Assembly (NCBI RefSeq): GCF_001436255.1
Contig: NZ_AZEI01000022.1
Coordinates: 1 to 63,500, forward strand
DNA length: 63,500 nt
Source: Lentilactobacillus rapi DSM 19907 = JCM 15042
GTDB taxonomy: Bacteria > Bacillota > Bacilli > Lactobacillales > Lactobacillaceae
Direction: 5' to 3'
Shown here in pieces: positions 16,371 to 25,047 of the stretch. The notes beneath the pieces were generated by a model. The model was given only the letters and a program-made list of their open reading frames with translations. It did not search any database and was not told the DNA's origin. Each line of letters starts with the position of its first letter. Positions within the stretch are counted from its first letter, which is position 1. A program made the translations under genes and the position numbers.

Positions 16371-17897
16371 ATGACTGAAAGTTTAATTGACAAAATTGAT
16401 TCATATGCCAAGAATGATGGGGATAAAGTTGCTTATCACTACATGGGTCAGGAAAATACCTACAAGCAGCTAAAAGATTACTCAGATGCACTCGCTGAAC
16501 ACATCGATGCAATGGGCTTACCGATCAATCAGCCAATCATTGTATTTGGTGGGAAGTCATTTGACATGATCGCGGCATTCATTGGGGTGATCAAATCGGG
16601 ACATTCTTACATTCCGGTTGATGTTAATTCTCCAAAGCAACGTCTGATAATGATTAATTCGATTGCCAAGCCGGTTGCGGTGATTGCCGTTTCCGACTTA
16701 CCAACTAAGATGACGGGAGTTCCCGTCATTTCCCAATCTGAGTTGGAACAGATCTTCTTAGAACGGGTCACTTATAAGATGACGCACAAAATTCATGATG
16801 ATCAGATCTTCTATATCATCTTCACGTCGGGGACGACTGGGGTACCCAAGGGGGTGCAGATTAGTTACAACAATTTGCAAAGCTTTGTGGATTGGATGGT
16901 CGGGGATGAATTCAAGTTACCAGCCAATTTACAAATGCTTCAACAGCCGGCTTACTCATTTGATTTGTCGGTGATGAGCCTCTATCCCACCCTCTATCAA
17001 GGGGGCACACTCCACGTTCTTTCTAAAAAGACAACGGATAACTTTATTGTTTTGTTCACGGCACTACGAAGCCTGCCAATGAATGTCTGGGTTTCCACGC
17101 CGTCATTTGTGGACATTTGCTTATTAGAATCAACCTTTGATCAGCAGCACTATCCTCAATTGACTCACTTCCTATTCTGTGGCGAAGAATTGACCCACCA
17201 GACGGCTGCCTCACTCAAAAAACGGTTCCCAGCTGCCCATATCTTCAACACGTATGGGCCAACTGAATCAACGGTGGCGATTACCCAAATTGAAATTACG
17301 CAAGCAGTCCTGGACCACTATGATCGCCTGCCGATTGGGTATATGAAGCCGGAAATGCATGCCAAAGTTGTTGACGATGAGGGCAAAACAGTTATCGATG
17401 GGGCTAAGGGCGAGTTGGTCATATATGGGACCAGTGTTTCTCAGGGCTACATTAACAATCCTGAAAAAAACGCTCAGGCTTTCTATAAAATTAATGGTCA
17501 GAACGCTTATCGAACCGGAGACATTACCAGCATGGACGCCAATGGTCTGTTGAAATATTTTGGCCGAAAGGATTTCCAAATCAAGTTAAACGGTTTCCGA
17601 ATCGAATTAGAGGATGTTTCTGGCATCATCAGTAAGGAAGAACATATCAAACAAGCCGTCGTCGTACCAAAGTACAATTCCCAGCATACCGTTTCGATGC
17701 TGATTGCTTATATTGTCCCTGAAGCCAATGACTTTAAGACAGATTTGGAATTGACGGCAGCGATCAAGAAGAATTTAAGCAAGATGATGATGAAGTACAT
17801 GATTCCGCAGAAATTGGTTTATCGCAAAAATTTGCCGCTCAGTACAAATGGGAAGATTGACATTAAAGCGGTCATTAATGAGGTCAACTCCCAATGA
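16371..17897 (+). CDS. dltA: D-alanine--D-alanyl carrier protein ligase DltA
   Basis: A 508-residue adenylating enzyme that activates D-alanine with ATP and loads it onto DltC. The ATP-binding motif is FTSGTTGVPKGV, the A5-like motif is NTYGPTESTVAIT, and YRTGDI, KLNGFRIELEDV and TNGKID (with the C-terminal catalytic Lys) are all present. Length matches the family. AGAGGATG precedes the ATG. The stop overlaps the dltB start in an ATGA. Confidence 0.98.
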   Translation: MTESLIDKIDSYAKNDGDKVAYHYMGQENTYKQLKDYSDALAEHIDAMGLPINQPIIVFGGKSFDMIAAFIGVIKSGHSYIPVDVNSPKQRLIMINSIAKPVAVIAVSDLPTKMTGVPVISQSELEQIFLERVTYKMTHKIHDDQIFYIIFTSGTTGVPKGVQISYNNLQSFVDWMVGDEFKLPANLQMLQQPAYSFDLSVMSLYPTLYQGGTLHVLSKKTTDNFIVLFTALRSLPMNVWVSTPSFVDICLLESTFDQQHYPQLTHFLFCGEELTHQTAASLKKRFPAAHIFNTYGPTESTVAITQIEITQAVLDHYDRLPIGYMKPEMHAKVVDDEGKTVIDGAKGELVIYGTSVSQGYINNPEKNAQAFYKINGQNAYRTGDITSMDANGLLKYFGRKDFQIKLNGFRIELEDVSGIISKEEHIKQAVVVPKYNSQHTVSMLIAYIVPEANDFKTDLELTAAIKKNLSKMMMKYMIPQKLVYRKNLPLSTNGKIDIKAVINEVNSQ

Positions 17898-19111
17898 GAT
17901 GGTACATTCCGTATGGCAATCCAACCTACTTTATTTGGTTGGCGCTTGCTATTGTGCCACTCATGATTGGCTTACTTTATGGACGTCGATTTCGAGGGTA
18001 TCAAACGATTATTTCCCTCTTCTTCCTAATACTGACGTTCGGTGGGCCAAATTGGCGGACGGGAATTGCACTCATTGGATATTTAGCTTATCAGGTCATT
18101 TTGGTAGCAGTTTATTCAAAGTACCGGCAAAGAAAAGCGTCGCCTAATAAGGGCTGGCCGTTTGTCCTGGCGGTCATCTTGGCCATTGTTCCACTAGTGA
18201 TTGTCAAGGTAACGCCGGCAATTGAAAGCGGCCGCCAATCAATTATCGGGTTCCTGGGAATTTCCTACATTACCTTCAAAGTTGTTCAAACCATCATGGA
18301 GACGCGTGATGGGATCATTAAGGAGTTTCACCCGGTCTTATTTGGTCAGTTCTTGTTATTTTTTCCAACGATTTCCTCGGGCCCAATTGATCGCTATCGC
18401 CGTTTTCTTGCCGACTATGACAGTGTTCCTAAGCGAGCCGATTATTTGAATTTGATTCAAACTGGAGTTCGTTATGTTTTCACTGGGTTTGTCTATAAGT
18501 TCATTTTGGCCTACATTTTTGGCACCGTCTTAATGCCGGGAATTGAGCAGCGGGCAATCTTGGCTCACGGATTTTCATGGAACATTGTTGCTTATATGTA
18601 TGTGTATAGCTTGGATCTCTTCTTTGATTTTGCCGGCTACAGTCTGTTTGCCGTTGGGATTAGCTACTTAATGGGCATTAAGACGCCGATGAACTTTAAT
18701 CAGCCGTTCAAGTCAAAAAACATTAAAGATTTTTGGAACCGCTGGCATATGACCTTGTCATTCTGGTTCCGGGATTACATTTTCATGCGGTTGGTATTCT
18801 TCTTCATGAAGCACAAGGTGTTTAAGAGCCGGGTGACAACCGCTAACGTGTGTTACGTGATCAACATGTTAATCATGGGTTTCTGGCACGGTGAAACGTG
18901 GTTCTATATCACTTATGGCCTGTTCCATGGTTGCGCACTAGTCATCAATGATACCTGGCTGCGATACAAGAAAAAGCACCAAGATGTCATTCCACACAAT
19001 CGATTCACGGAGTGGTTCGCGATCTTCTTAACGTTTAACGTTGTTTGCTTCAGCTTTTTGATTTTCTCCGGATTTTTGAATACGTTGTTTTTTGGACCAA
19101 GTAAATTTTAG
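17894..19111 (+). CDS. dltB: D-alanyl transfer protein DltB (MBOAT)
   Basis: A 405-residue polytopic membrane O-acyltransferase that moves D-Ala from DltC across the membrane. MBOAT signatures are visible: FWNRWHMTLSFWFRDYIF near residue 280, and the catalytic His in MGFWHGETWFYI near residue 330. About eleven hydrophobic segments. Coupled to dltA by ATGA overlap. Confidence 0.98.
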   Translation: MRWYIPYGNPTYFIWLALAIVPLMIGLLYGRRFRGYQTIISLFFLILTFGGPNWRTGIALIGYLAYQVILVAVYSKYRQRKASPNKGWPFVLAVILAIVPLVIVKVTPAIESGRQSIIGFLGISYITFKVVQTIMETRDGIIKEFHPVLFGQFLLFFPTISSGPIDRYRRFLADYDSVPKRADYLNLIQTGVRYVFTGFVYKFILAYIFGTVLMPGIEQRAILAHGFSWNIVAYMYVYSLDLFFDFAGYSLFAVGISYLMGIKTPMNFNQPFKSKNIKDFWNRWHMTLSFWFRDYIFMRLVFFFMKHKVFKSRVTTANVCYVINMLIMGFWHGETWFYITYGLFHGCALVINDTWLRYKKKHQDVIPHNRFTEWFAIFLTFNVVCFSFLIFSGFLNTLFFGPSKF

Positions 19112-19129
19112 ACATAGGAGTGGATAATC

Positions 19130-19369
19130 ATGGATGATGTTAAAGATAAGGTAATTGCAATTTTAAATGATTTAACAGGTGAAGACTTTTCTGACAACCT
19201 TGATGAAAATCTTTATGACAGTGCATTGCTTGACTCAATGGGGACGGTTCAATTATTGCTGGAGCTTCAAGACGAATTGGGGATTAGTGCCCCAGTTTCG
19301 GAATTTGACCGTAACGAATGGGACACCCCGGCAAAAATCATTGCGAAAGTTGAAGAAATGAAACAATGA
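19130..19369 (+). CDS. dltC: D-alanyl carrier protein DltC
   Basis: A 79-residue acidic acyl-carrier protein. The phosphopantetheine attachment site is Ser36 in [20 protein letters not shown] precedes the ATG. Its stop overlaps the dltD start (ATGA). Confidence 0.98.
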   Translation: MDDVKDKVIAILNDLTGEDFSDNLDENLYDSALLDSMGTVQLLLELQDELGISAPVSEFDRNEWDTPAKIIAKVEEMKQ

Positions 19370-20622
19370 GCCTTAAAAAACGGCTTTTGATGATCTTTGG
19401 GCCCATTTTTGCCGCGGCGGCATTGATGCTTGTCGTATTTCTGTCCCCACTTTGGAGCGGTCTAAACTATGTCAATCCAACAGTTCAAAGAAATGCGGCT
19501 TCGTCGTTGTCACCGCAGGTATTGAAGGGGCAATTAATTAAACAGCGCGCCCTAGAGAACCATTACGTCCCATTTTTTGGATCGTCAGAGTGGTCGCGGT
19601 TCGATCCGTTTCATCCATCTGTGTTGGCAGATAAGTATCAAAGATCCTACCGCCCATTTCTTATCGGTGCCCGGGGGAGTCAATCACTGACCAATTTCTT
19701 TGTGATGCAATCGATTAATCACCAGCTAAAGGGCAAAAAGGCGGTCTTCTTTATTTCTCCCCAGTGGTATACCCCAATGGGCGAAGACCCCAACGCCTTT
19801 TCGTTCTATTATTCCCCCCTTCAGACAACCACTTGGATTGAGGCTGAAACGGGGACCAAGATGGATCGGTATGCGGCTTATCGATTATTACAGATGCCTT
19901 CGGGTAATTCTGACAAAATTATTTCCGCAACTTTGGCTAGAATTGCGGCAGGTTTGAAGCCCACTTCTTTTCAGTATTTCTATGTCGGCGTTCGACATCG
20001 AATCCTTTTGAATGAAGATCAGATTTATTCCCGGTACCGGATTCCGTTTAACAATGCCCAAACGATCGACAAAAATATGAAGCAGCTGCCAAGCCATTAT
20101 AATTACCAACAGCTTAATCAGTTGGCTGGGAAAATTGGCAAGCAGCAAACCACCTCAAATAATTTTGGCATTAGTAATCGTTTCTGGAATCGGCGCCTAA
20201 AGCGGCATGTTAACCAGCTGAAAGATTTTCAAGCAGGTCAAAGTTATGTCAAATCACCAGAGTACGGCGATTTTGAACTGGTTTTAAGTCAATTTGCCAA
20301 GGATCATACCAATGTCCTGTTTATTATTCCGCCGGTTAATAAAAAATGGCAGCAATATACTGGCTTGTCGCAAACCATGCTCAAACAATTCGATCAAAAA
20401 ATTCGGTATCAATTACAATCACAAGGATTTAACCATATCGCTGATCTTTCAAAAGATGGCGATGTGCCTTACTTTATGACCGATACCATTCATCCTGGCT
20501 GGCGGGGCTGGTTAAAGATTGATCGGGCAGTTGACCCATTCTTAACCAAGCAAGTGAACCCACCGCATTATCACATTGATAATCGGTTTTACTCAAAAAA
20601 TTGGGAACAGTATTATGATTAA
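19366..20622 (+). CDS. dltD: D-alanyl transfer protein DltD
   Basis: A 418-residue membrane-anchored extracellular enzyme with one N-terminal helix and an SGNH-like domain: the serine block [14 protein letters not shown] and the late Asp-His block [10 protein letters not shown] are present. It transfers D-Ala to lipoteichoic acid. Translationally coupled to dltC. Confidence 0.97.
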   Translation: MSLKKRLLMIFGPIFAAAALMLVVFLSPLWSGLNYVNPTVQRNAASSLSPQVLKGQLIKQRALENHYVPFFGSSEWSRFDPFHPSVLADKYQRSYRPFLIGARGSQSLTNFFVMQSINHQLKGKKAVFFISPQWYTPMGEDPNAFSFYYSPLQTTTWIEAETGTKMDRYAAYRLLQMPSGNSDKIISATLARIAAGLKPTSFQYFYVGVRHRILLNEDQIYSRYRIPFNNAQTIDKNMKQLPSHYNYQQLNQLAGKIGKQQTTSNNFGISNRFWNRRLKRHVNQLKDFQAGQSYVKSPEYGDFELVLSQFAKDHTNVLFIIPPVNKKWQQYTGLSQTMLKQFDQKIRYQLQSQGFNHIADLSKDGDVPYFMTDTIHPGWRGWLKIDRAVDPFLTKQVNPPHYHIDNRFYSKNWEQYYD

Positions 20623-20655
20623 ATAATTAGAAATAGGAATAGACGGTGACAAAAG

Positions 20656-21987
20656 TTGAGAACCAAGATTAAGTATGTGATGCTTTTTTTAGCTGGACTG
20701 CTACTGGCTGGCAGCTTTATGACTGACAAAGCAAAGGCTAGTTATAATCCAATTCTAAGCAGCAGCAGCAAACGATACGACGCTCAAATTGTGAATCAGG
20801 CAACGAGGGCTAAGGGCTTTCCACTATACGATTATGGCCCATACTATACCAGCTCGAATACGCGAACGGCCGACGATAATGGGAGTAAGTATAACAACGA
20901 CTATGTCCGGGTGATGCAGACCAAAACAACTAAGACCGGTTCATATGTCCAACTCCGTTATTTCAATAAGATGATTGGTTGGATGAATGTCCATGGCATC
21001 AAGCCGGCTAGTCTGACACAAATTGCGACTGATACGATGAAGCAATATGATGCCATCGGAACCGTGCTGCTTGCCCCTTCTGGCAGCAAGAATATGGTCA
21101 CCGTCAGCAATGGGTTTGCCGATATGGCTCATAATACGGCCAATAGTGGGGATGGTTCAGTCATCTATCCGTTGGCCTCACTGCAAAAAGCCATGACGGG
21201 GGCAATCATCCAGCAATTGATTAGTTCCTCAAAGCTGTCACCGACAACGACCCTGGATAAATATTATCCTAAGGTCCCATACAGTAAGAACATTACGATC
21301 AAGCAGATGCTGTCAATGACTTCCGGACTGACGAATACAGATATTACGCCAGCCAATCAGATGACTGAAAATCAAGCATACAACAGCGTCGTTGGTCGAT
21401 TGAAGTCAACTAACAATCACCAATTTAATTACAGCGATGCGAACTATATCTTGCTTGCAGGAATTATTGCCAAAGTAACAGGTAAAAGTTATGCCAGCAA
21501 TCTGCAGACCCGGATTCTAAATAAGCTGGGGATGAAAAATACCGTCATCGTTGATGCGAATCAGCCGAACACCAAGGCGTTGATTTCCGTGGGCTACACC
21601 GATAATGGCAAGACAAATTATGCCAATATTCATGCGGTATCGTTACCACGGCTTTCGGCAATCCCTGGCGCGGGGAACTTACTGAGCACGCCAAATGACT
21701 TTTATAAGTTTGTTTTAGGCCTTCAAGATGGGGATGTATTAACCTCAAAACAGTATCAACAACTGGTTAGTTATGGCTCGGTATACTCTGGCGGGCTATA
21801 TGTCACCCGAAGCGGCATTAAGTATAATAATGGCTCGTTTGGTGGCACGAGTTTCCATACCGGCTACTATGCTTCTACTGGCAACTATCATCTCGCCATT
21901 GCGTTTACGAACCAGGGACCACTTGCTAGCAACACAAGTTTCAAGGACTTCACTCAGAAGCTGTATGATGTTGCGACGTATTATTAA
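20656..21987 (+). CDS. secreted beta-lactamase-fold serine hydrolase with GW-type domain, downstream of dlt
   Basis: A 443-residue secreted protein, second PbpX-like gene of the dlt locus. A signal peptide (residues 1-30, ending KAKAS) is followed by an SH3-like GW module (about 32-120: GFPLYDYGPYYTS, YVQLRYFNKMIGWMNVHG) that may bind teichoic acid. The beta-lactamase domain has SLQK, YSDANY and FHTGYYAS. Start is TTG; the ribosome site is weak (AGACGGTG), and starting later would remove the basic n-region. It lies 33 bases after dltD. Its flanking position mirrors the first PbpX-like protein. Confidence 0.85.
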   Translation: MRTKIKYVMLFLAGLLLAGSFMTDKAKASYNPILSSSSKRYDAQIVNQATRAKGFPLYDYGPYYTSSNTRTADDNGSKYNNDYVRVMQTKTTKTGSYVQLRYFNKMIGWMNVHGIKPASLTQIATDTMKQYDAIGTVLLAPSGSKNMVTVSNGFADMAHNTANSGDGSVIYPLASLQKAMTGAIIQQLISSSKLSPTTTLDKYYPKVPYSKNITIKQMLSMTSGLTNTDITPANQMTENQAYNSVVGRLKSTNNHQFNYSDANYILLAGIIAKVTGKSYASNLQTRILNKLGMKNTVIVDANQPNTKALISVGYTDNGKTNYANIHAVSLPRLSAIPGAGNLLSTPNDFYKFVLGLQDGDVLTSKQYQQLVSYGSVYSGGLYVTRSGIKYNNGSFGGTSFHTGYYASTGNYHLAIAFTNQGPLASNTSFKDFTQKLYDVATYY

Positions 21988-22056
21988 AATTAGGTTAGTG
22001 TTGATAAGCATCTTTTAAAGCTAACAGGAACGATTAAAAAACAATCTATGATTAGA

Positions 22057-22102
22057 TCCAGTTAGAAACTGATTAATTTTCAGCTGCTAGCTGGACCTTT
22101 TT
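22057..22102 (+). terminator. terminator of the dlt operon
   Basis: TCCAGTTAG pairs over nine bases with CTAGCTGGA (one G-U), an inner CTGA/TCAG extends it, and CCTTTTT follows. Confidence 0.85.
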
Positions 22103-22175
22103 CGTTACACTGGAGGATAGGACATTCGTCAGCTAAGTGTTTATAAATGCAACTTGGTTTCCCATTCTTATATTG

Positions 22176-22330
22176 ATAAAACTTGCGCCAAACGGCTGAG
22201 ACTGGGACGATCGGCGCTTTGATCCCAGAATTTAACGAAAAAGAACCAATTATTCCTAATTTTGGAATAGTTGGTTCTTTTCGTTAAATGGCAAGGATCA
22301 GCCGTTTGGCGTAGCTTTTATCACTAGGGT
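22176..22330 (+). repeat. repeat family B, copy 3 (with terminator)
   Basis: Here both ends are visible: AAAACTTGCGCCAAACGGCTGA on the left and TCAGCCGTTTGGCGTAGCTT on the right form terminal inverted repeats. The core hairpin (22231-22288) pairs TTTAACGAAAAAGAACCAAT with its complement and has an AATTATTCC/GGAATAGTT top. It sits between converging genes, and a loose fragment of the other family B end lies at 22378-22400. Confidence 0.8.
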
Positions 22331-22403
22331 GATCTAAGTGAATGATCATCGATTGAAAATTAATAGATGTCCCGGCGTCAAATCGCCTTTCCCAATCTCA
22401 AGA

Positions 22404-23168
22404 TCAGTTTTTTGATTCAGTTGTGTTCATTTCCCGGCGCAAGGCTTCGATTGGAATCTGTCCGGGAGCTGACGCTTGACCAACTGTGGCAAATGATAGG
22501 ACTGAACCAGTTTGGCGGCCAGATATTCGGGTAATCTTGCCTAGCTCACCCATTGACATGGTAATGATTGGAATCTTAAGACGTTCTGAAGCCGTTCGGG
22601 TTGCTTTTAATAACGTTGTAACATCTTCAGGCTTTTGCGGCATCACGGCAATTTTACCAATATCTGCGTGCTGATCCTGCATTTGGGTGAGCCGGTCAAC
22701 CAGCTCAGCTTCCGCAGGGGTGGCCGTAAAATCATGATTGCTTAAAATCACAACGATATGGTGGTCATGGGCGGATTGAATAAGGGACGCCACCCGATTG
22801 GGATCGTGATTCAATTCAATGTCCACCATGTCGGTCAACTGATTTTGAATCAACCAATCATATAATTGAAAGTAGGCATCATCACTAACGGGCTGGTTGC
22901 CGCCTTCATGAGTTGTCCGAAAAGTTGTCAGTAAGACGATTTTGCCTAATAGTTTTCTGAGTTTAAGGGCAGTTGCTTGAGTGAGGGAATGATCAGTCAG
23001 TGCCGGCTTAAAAAAGTCGAGCCGCCATTCAACGACATCGGGCTTAGCAGCCTTAATGGTTTGGGCCGCGGTTAATACTGCCTGGGCCGTGGTTGCTGTA
23101 ATTGGAACGGCCAATTGAGTTGTCCCAGTTTGAAAAATTGTTTGTTTAACGGTTACTTTTCCGCTCAT
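22404..23168 (-). CDS. aroD: type I 3-dehydroquinate dehydratase
   Basis: A 254-residue enzyme of the shikimate pathway, converting 3-dehydroquinate to 3-dehydroshikimate through a Schiff base. The catalytic Lys is K172 in GKIAVMPQ and the catalytic His is H145 in LSNHDF; EWRLDFF near residue 47 is the conserved substrate-binding strand. It lies 1.3 kb from, and opposite to, the other aro genes, so it is regulated separately. Short ribosome site GGAG close to ATG. Confidence 0.96.
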   Translation of the reverse strand: MSGKVTVKQTIFQTGTTQLAVPITATTAQAVLTAAQTIKAAKPDVVEWRLDFFKPALTDHSLTQATALKLRKLLGKIVLLTTFRTTHEGGNQPVSDDAYFQLYDWLIQNQLTDMVDIELNHDPNRVASLIQSAHDHHIVVILSNHDFTATPAEAELVDRLTQMQDQHADIGKIAVMPQKPEDVTTLLKATRTASERLKIPIITMSMGELGKITRISGRQTGSVLSFATVGQASAPGQIPIEALRREMNTTESKN

Positions 23169-23269
23169 GATCTCCGTGTTCCTTCCGTGCCAAATAATTG
23201 CGTTTATTTTACCAATTAGTCAGGCGTTGTTCAACGGGGCTGACAAAATTTGGCAAGTTTGCCTTTTAA

Positions 23270-24286
23270 TTAAACACCCCGGTAATCTCCTCGACCAAAG
23301 TATTGAAGTCCAGAAAGAAGCGGTCGTTGAATCAAGTTTGGCAAAAGAACAAATGTGTACCCCCGCTTTTTAAGGGTTCTGATAATTTGGGGAACGGCAG
23401 CAACCGAAGTTGGGTGAATATCGTGCATTAAGATGATCGAACCGTTGTGGGTGGTTGCCAGAACGTGGTTGACGGTCTTTGGGGTATTCAGGTAAGCCCA
23501 GTCTCGTGAGTCGACGGACCACTGAATAATTGGCCGGTCAAATAAATTGCCGACTCGGGAGTTGATTGCACCATAAGGCGGGCGAACGTATTGGGGCAGC
23601 GTGCCAGTCGCTTTATAAATTGCTGCATCGGTTAAGGCAATCTGATGGAGAGCACTGGTACTGTTCAGATTAGTCAATTGGGGATGATTCCAAGAGTGGT
23701 TGCCAAGTTGGTCCCCATATTTGAGAACCAGCCGACTGGTGCTGGGGTACTTCATCACACTACTCCCGACTTCAAAGAAGGTTGCATGGACGTTATAGTG
23801 CTTCAAAATCTTCAGCAATTTTGGCGTCAACGTTGGATCCGGGCCGTCATCAAAGGTTAATGAAACGACCTTTTTAGGGGTTTTAGGTTTCACATAATCA
23901 TATTGCTTGGGCATGTAACGGTTCAAAATAATCCCAGTAAGCTTATTCAACGGGATGGCTACGCGGCTGACGTTGTAAGCATTTTTGACCAAATGAATGG
24001 TTAAATGCGTCTGGCTTAACGTAAAGTTGTGAGCGGTGAGTCGCTTAGGCAGTGGGAGATAAACCAATTGTTGAACCTGTTTGCCAGTCAATTTGTGATC
24101 TTCCGCTAGTTGAGAACGCGTGAGCTGACGAATTGTGCCCATTCGATGAAGATTATTGTTGGTGATATCACCAAAAGTTAATGGTTTGCTGGAAACTGCA
24201 GAAACGGATTGAACTGATTGTAAATTAAATGCAAATACTGAAGCTGCAGCAATTCCAAGCGTGATGAGTAACGATTTTTTAAACAA
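23270..24286 (-). CDS. secreted polysaccharide deacetylase (NodB domain)
   Basis: A 338-residue secreted enzyme with a signal peptide (residues 1-30). The NodB catalytic motifs are complete: TFDDGPD (metal and base), HSWNHP (metal His pair), RPPYG, DSRDW and ILMHDIH. It probably removes acetyl groups from peptidoglycan GlcNAc or another wall polysaccharide, affecting lysozyme resistance; the exact substrate is not visible. The GTG at 24295 directly touches GAGGGA and cannot be used, so I start at the TTG three codons later, eight bases from GAGGGAG. Confidence 0.92.
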   Translation of the reverse strand: MFKKSLLITLGIAAASVFAFNLQSVQSVSAVSSKPLTFGDITNNNLHRMGTIRQLTRSQLAEDHKLTGKQVQQLVYLPLPKRLTAHNFTLSQTHLTIHLVKNAYNVSRVAIPLNKLTGIILNRYMPKQYDYVKPKTPKKVVSLTFDDGPDPTLTPKLLKILKHYNVHATFFEVGSSVMKYPSTSRLVLKYGDQLGNHSWNHPQLTNLNSTSALHQIALTDAAIYKATGTLPQYVRPPYGAINSRVGNLFDRPIIQWSVDSRDWAYLNTPKTVNHVLATTHNGSIILMHDIHPTSVAAVPQIIRTLKKRGYTFVLLPNLIQRPLLSGLQYFGRGDYRGV

Positions 24287-24401
24287 AGTGATCACTCCCT
24301 CAAGTGTGTCGATAATGTATCAATCTCTTACAAAACCATTCTGGCATTGACGGAAATGTAAGTCAATTAAACAATTAATTAAAATGAGAAAACGATTAGG
24401 G

Positions 24402-24430
24402 TTGACGAATAATTTCTAATATGTTTTAAT
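24402..24430 (+). promoter_or_regulatory. promoter of the aro operon leader
   Basis: TTGACG, 17 bases, TTTAAT. Transcription would start near 24437, giving a leader of about 270 bases before the chorismate mutase gene. Confidence 0.7.
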
Positions 24431-24462
24431 GACTATAACTTAAAAAGAGAGGAATTAATGTG

Positions 24463-24522
24463 ATGACAAAGCTAACTCAGACTGTAAATGCCTATTATTT
24501 TGACTATGCCTACTTTAGATAG
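24463..24522 (+). CDS. aromatic-rich leader peptide of the aro operon
   Basis: A 19-residue open frame, MTKLTQTVNAYYFDYAYFR, with GAGAGGA upstream. Six of eight consecutive codons near the end (TAT TAT TTT GAC TAT GCC TAC TTT) are Tyr or Phe. Its stop codon touches the first arm of a GC-rich hairpin. This is the layout of a ribosome-mediated attenuator: scarce Tyr-tRNA or Phe-tRNA would stall the ribosome here. The operon behind it makes chorismate and prephenate-derived amino acids. Confidence 0.88.
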   Translation: MTKLTQTVNAYYFDYAYFR

Positions 24523-24685
24523 CGTCCGCTTAGATGCGGACGCAAAATGCGCGTTCGCGTCAAGTGGTGCAAAGTCAAAAGCTTTGTTGTGGCCCGCTAG
24601 ACGCATCAGTCTAGCTGGGTAAGTTACCATTCTTCTACGAGTTTAGTAAACCAGCTGGATAATTATCTAGCTGGTTTTTCTTTTT
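24522..24685 (+). promoter_or_regulatory. attenuator structures and terminator of the aro operon
   Basis: Hairpin 1: GCGTCCGC (24522-24529) with GCGGACGC (24536-24543). Hairpin 2: CTAGAC (24597-24602) with GTCTAG (24609-24614). Terminator: AAACCAGCTGGA (24648-24659) with TCTAGCTGGTTT (24666-24677), then T-rich. The 5' arm CCAGCTGGA can instead pair with an identical copy of the terminator's 3' arm, TCTAGCTGG at 24610-24618, nine of nine bases with one G-U. That copy is partly held in hairpin 2. So termination and antitermination are mutually exclusive. Confidence 0.85.
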
Positions 24686-24709
24686 CTCAAGAAAATATGA
24701 GGTGAGCAT

Positions 24710-25021
24710 ATGGAAAATCGTGTGAATGGATCAACAATGGATGCACCTAAAGAAATTAAATGTGCCAGAGAACAAATCAATCAGTTGGATGATTCGATTG
24801 TGAGGTTATTGACCCAACGGTTTCAGACTGCTGCGTTAATTGGTCAAATTAAGAAACAAGATGATCTCCAAGTTTTGGATCGCAATCGGGAAGCTGAAGT
24901 CCTCAACCGAGTCAGAACCGTTAGTCCAGATCCGCAGACCACCGATTATATTGCGGCTGTTTACGAAGCAATTTTAAAAAATTCCAGAGATTACCAGCAT
25001 CACTTGATTGAAGGCAACTAA
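24710..25021 (+). CDS. chorismate mutase, AroQ class
   Basis: A 103-residue all-helical chorismate mutase domain standing alone. Typical segments are REQINQLDDSIVRLLTQRF (helix 1 with the active-site Arg), AALIGQIKKQD and LDRNREAEVLNRV. It converts chorismate to prephenate. First structural gene after the leader attenuator; GAGGTGAG precedes the ATG. Confidence 0.93.
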   Translation: MENRVNGSTMDAPKEIKCAREQINQLDDSIVRLLTQRFQTAALIGQIKKQDDLQVLDRNREAEVLNRVRTVSPDPQTTDYIAAVYEAILKNSRDYQHHLIEGN

Positions 25022-25047
25022 ACCGAAATTGTAAAGGAGCACAACTT

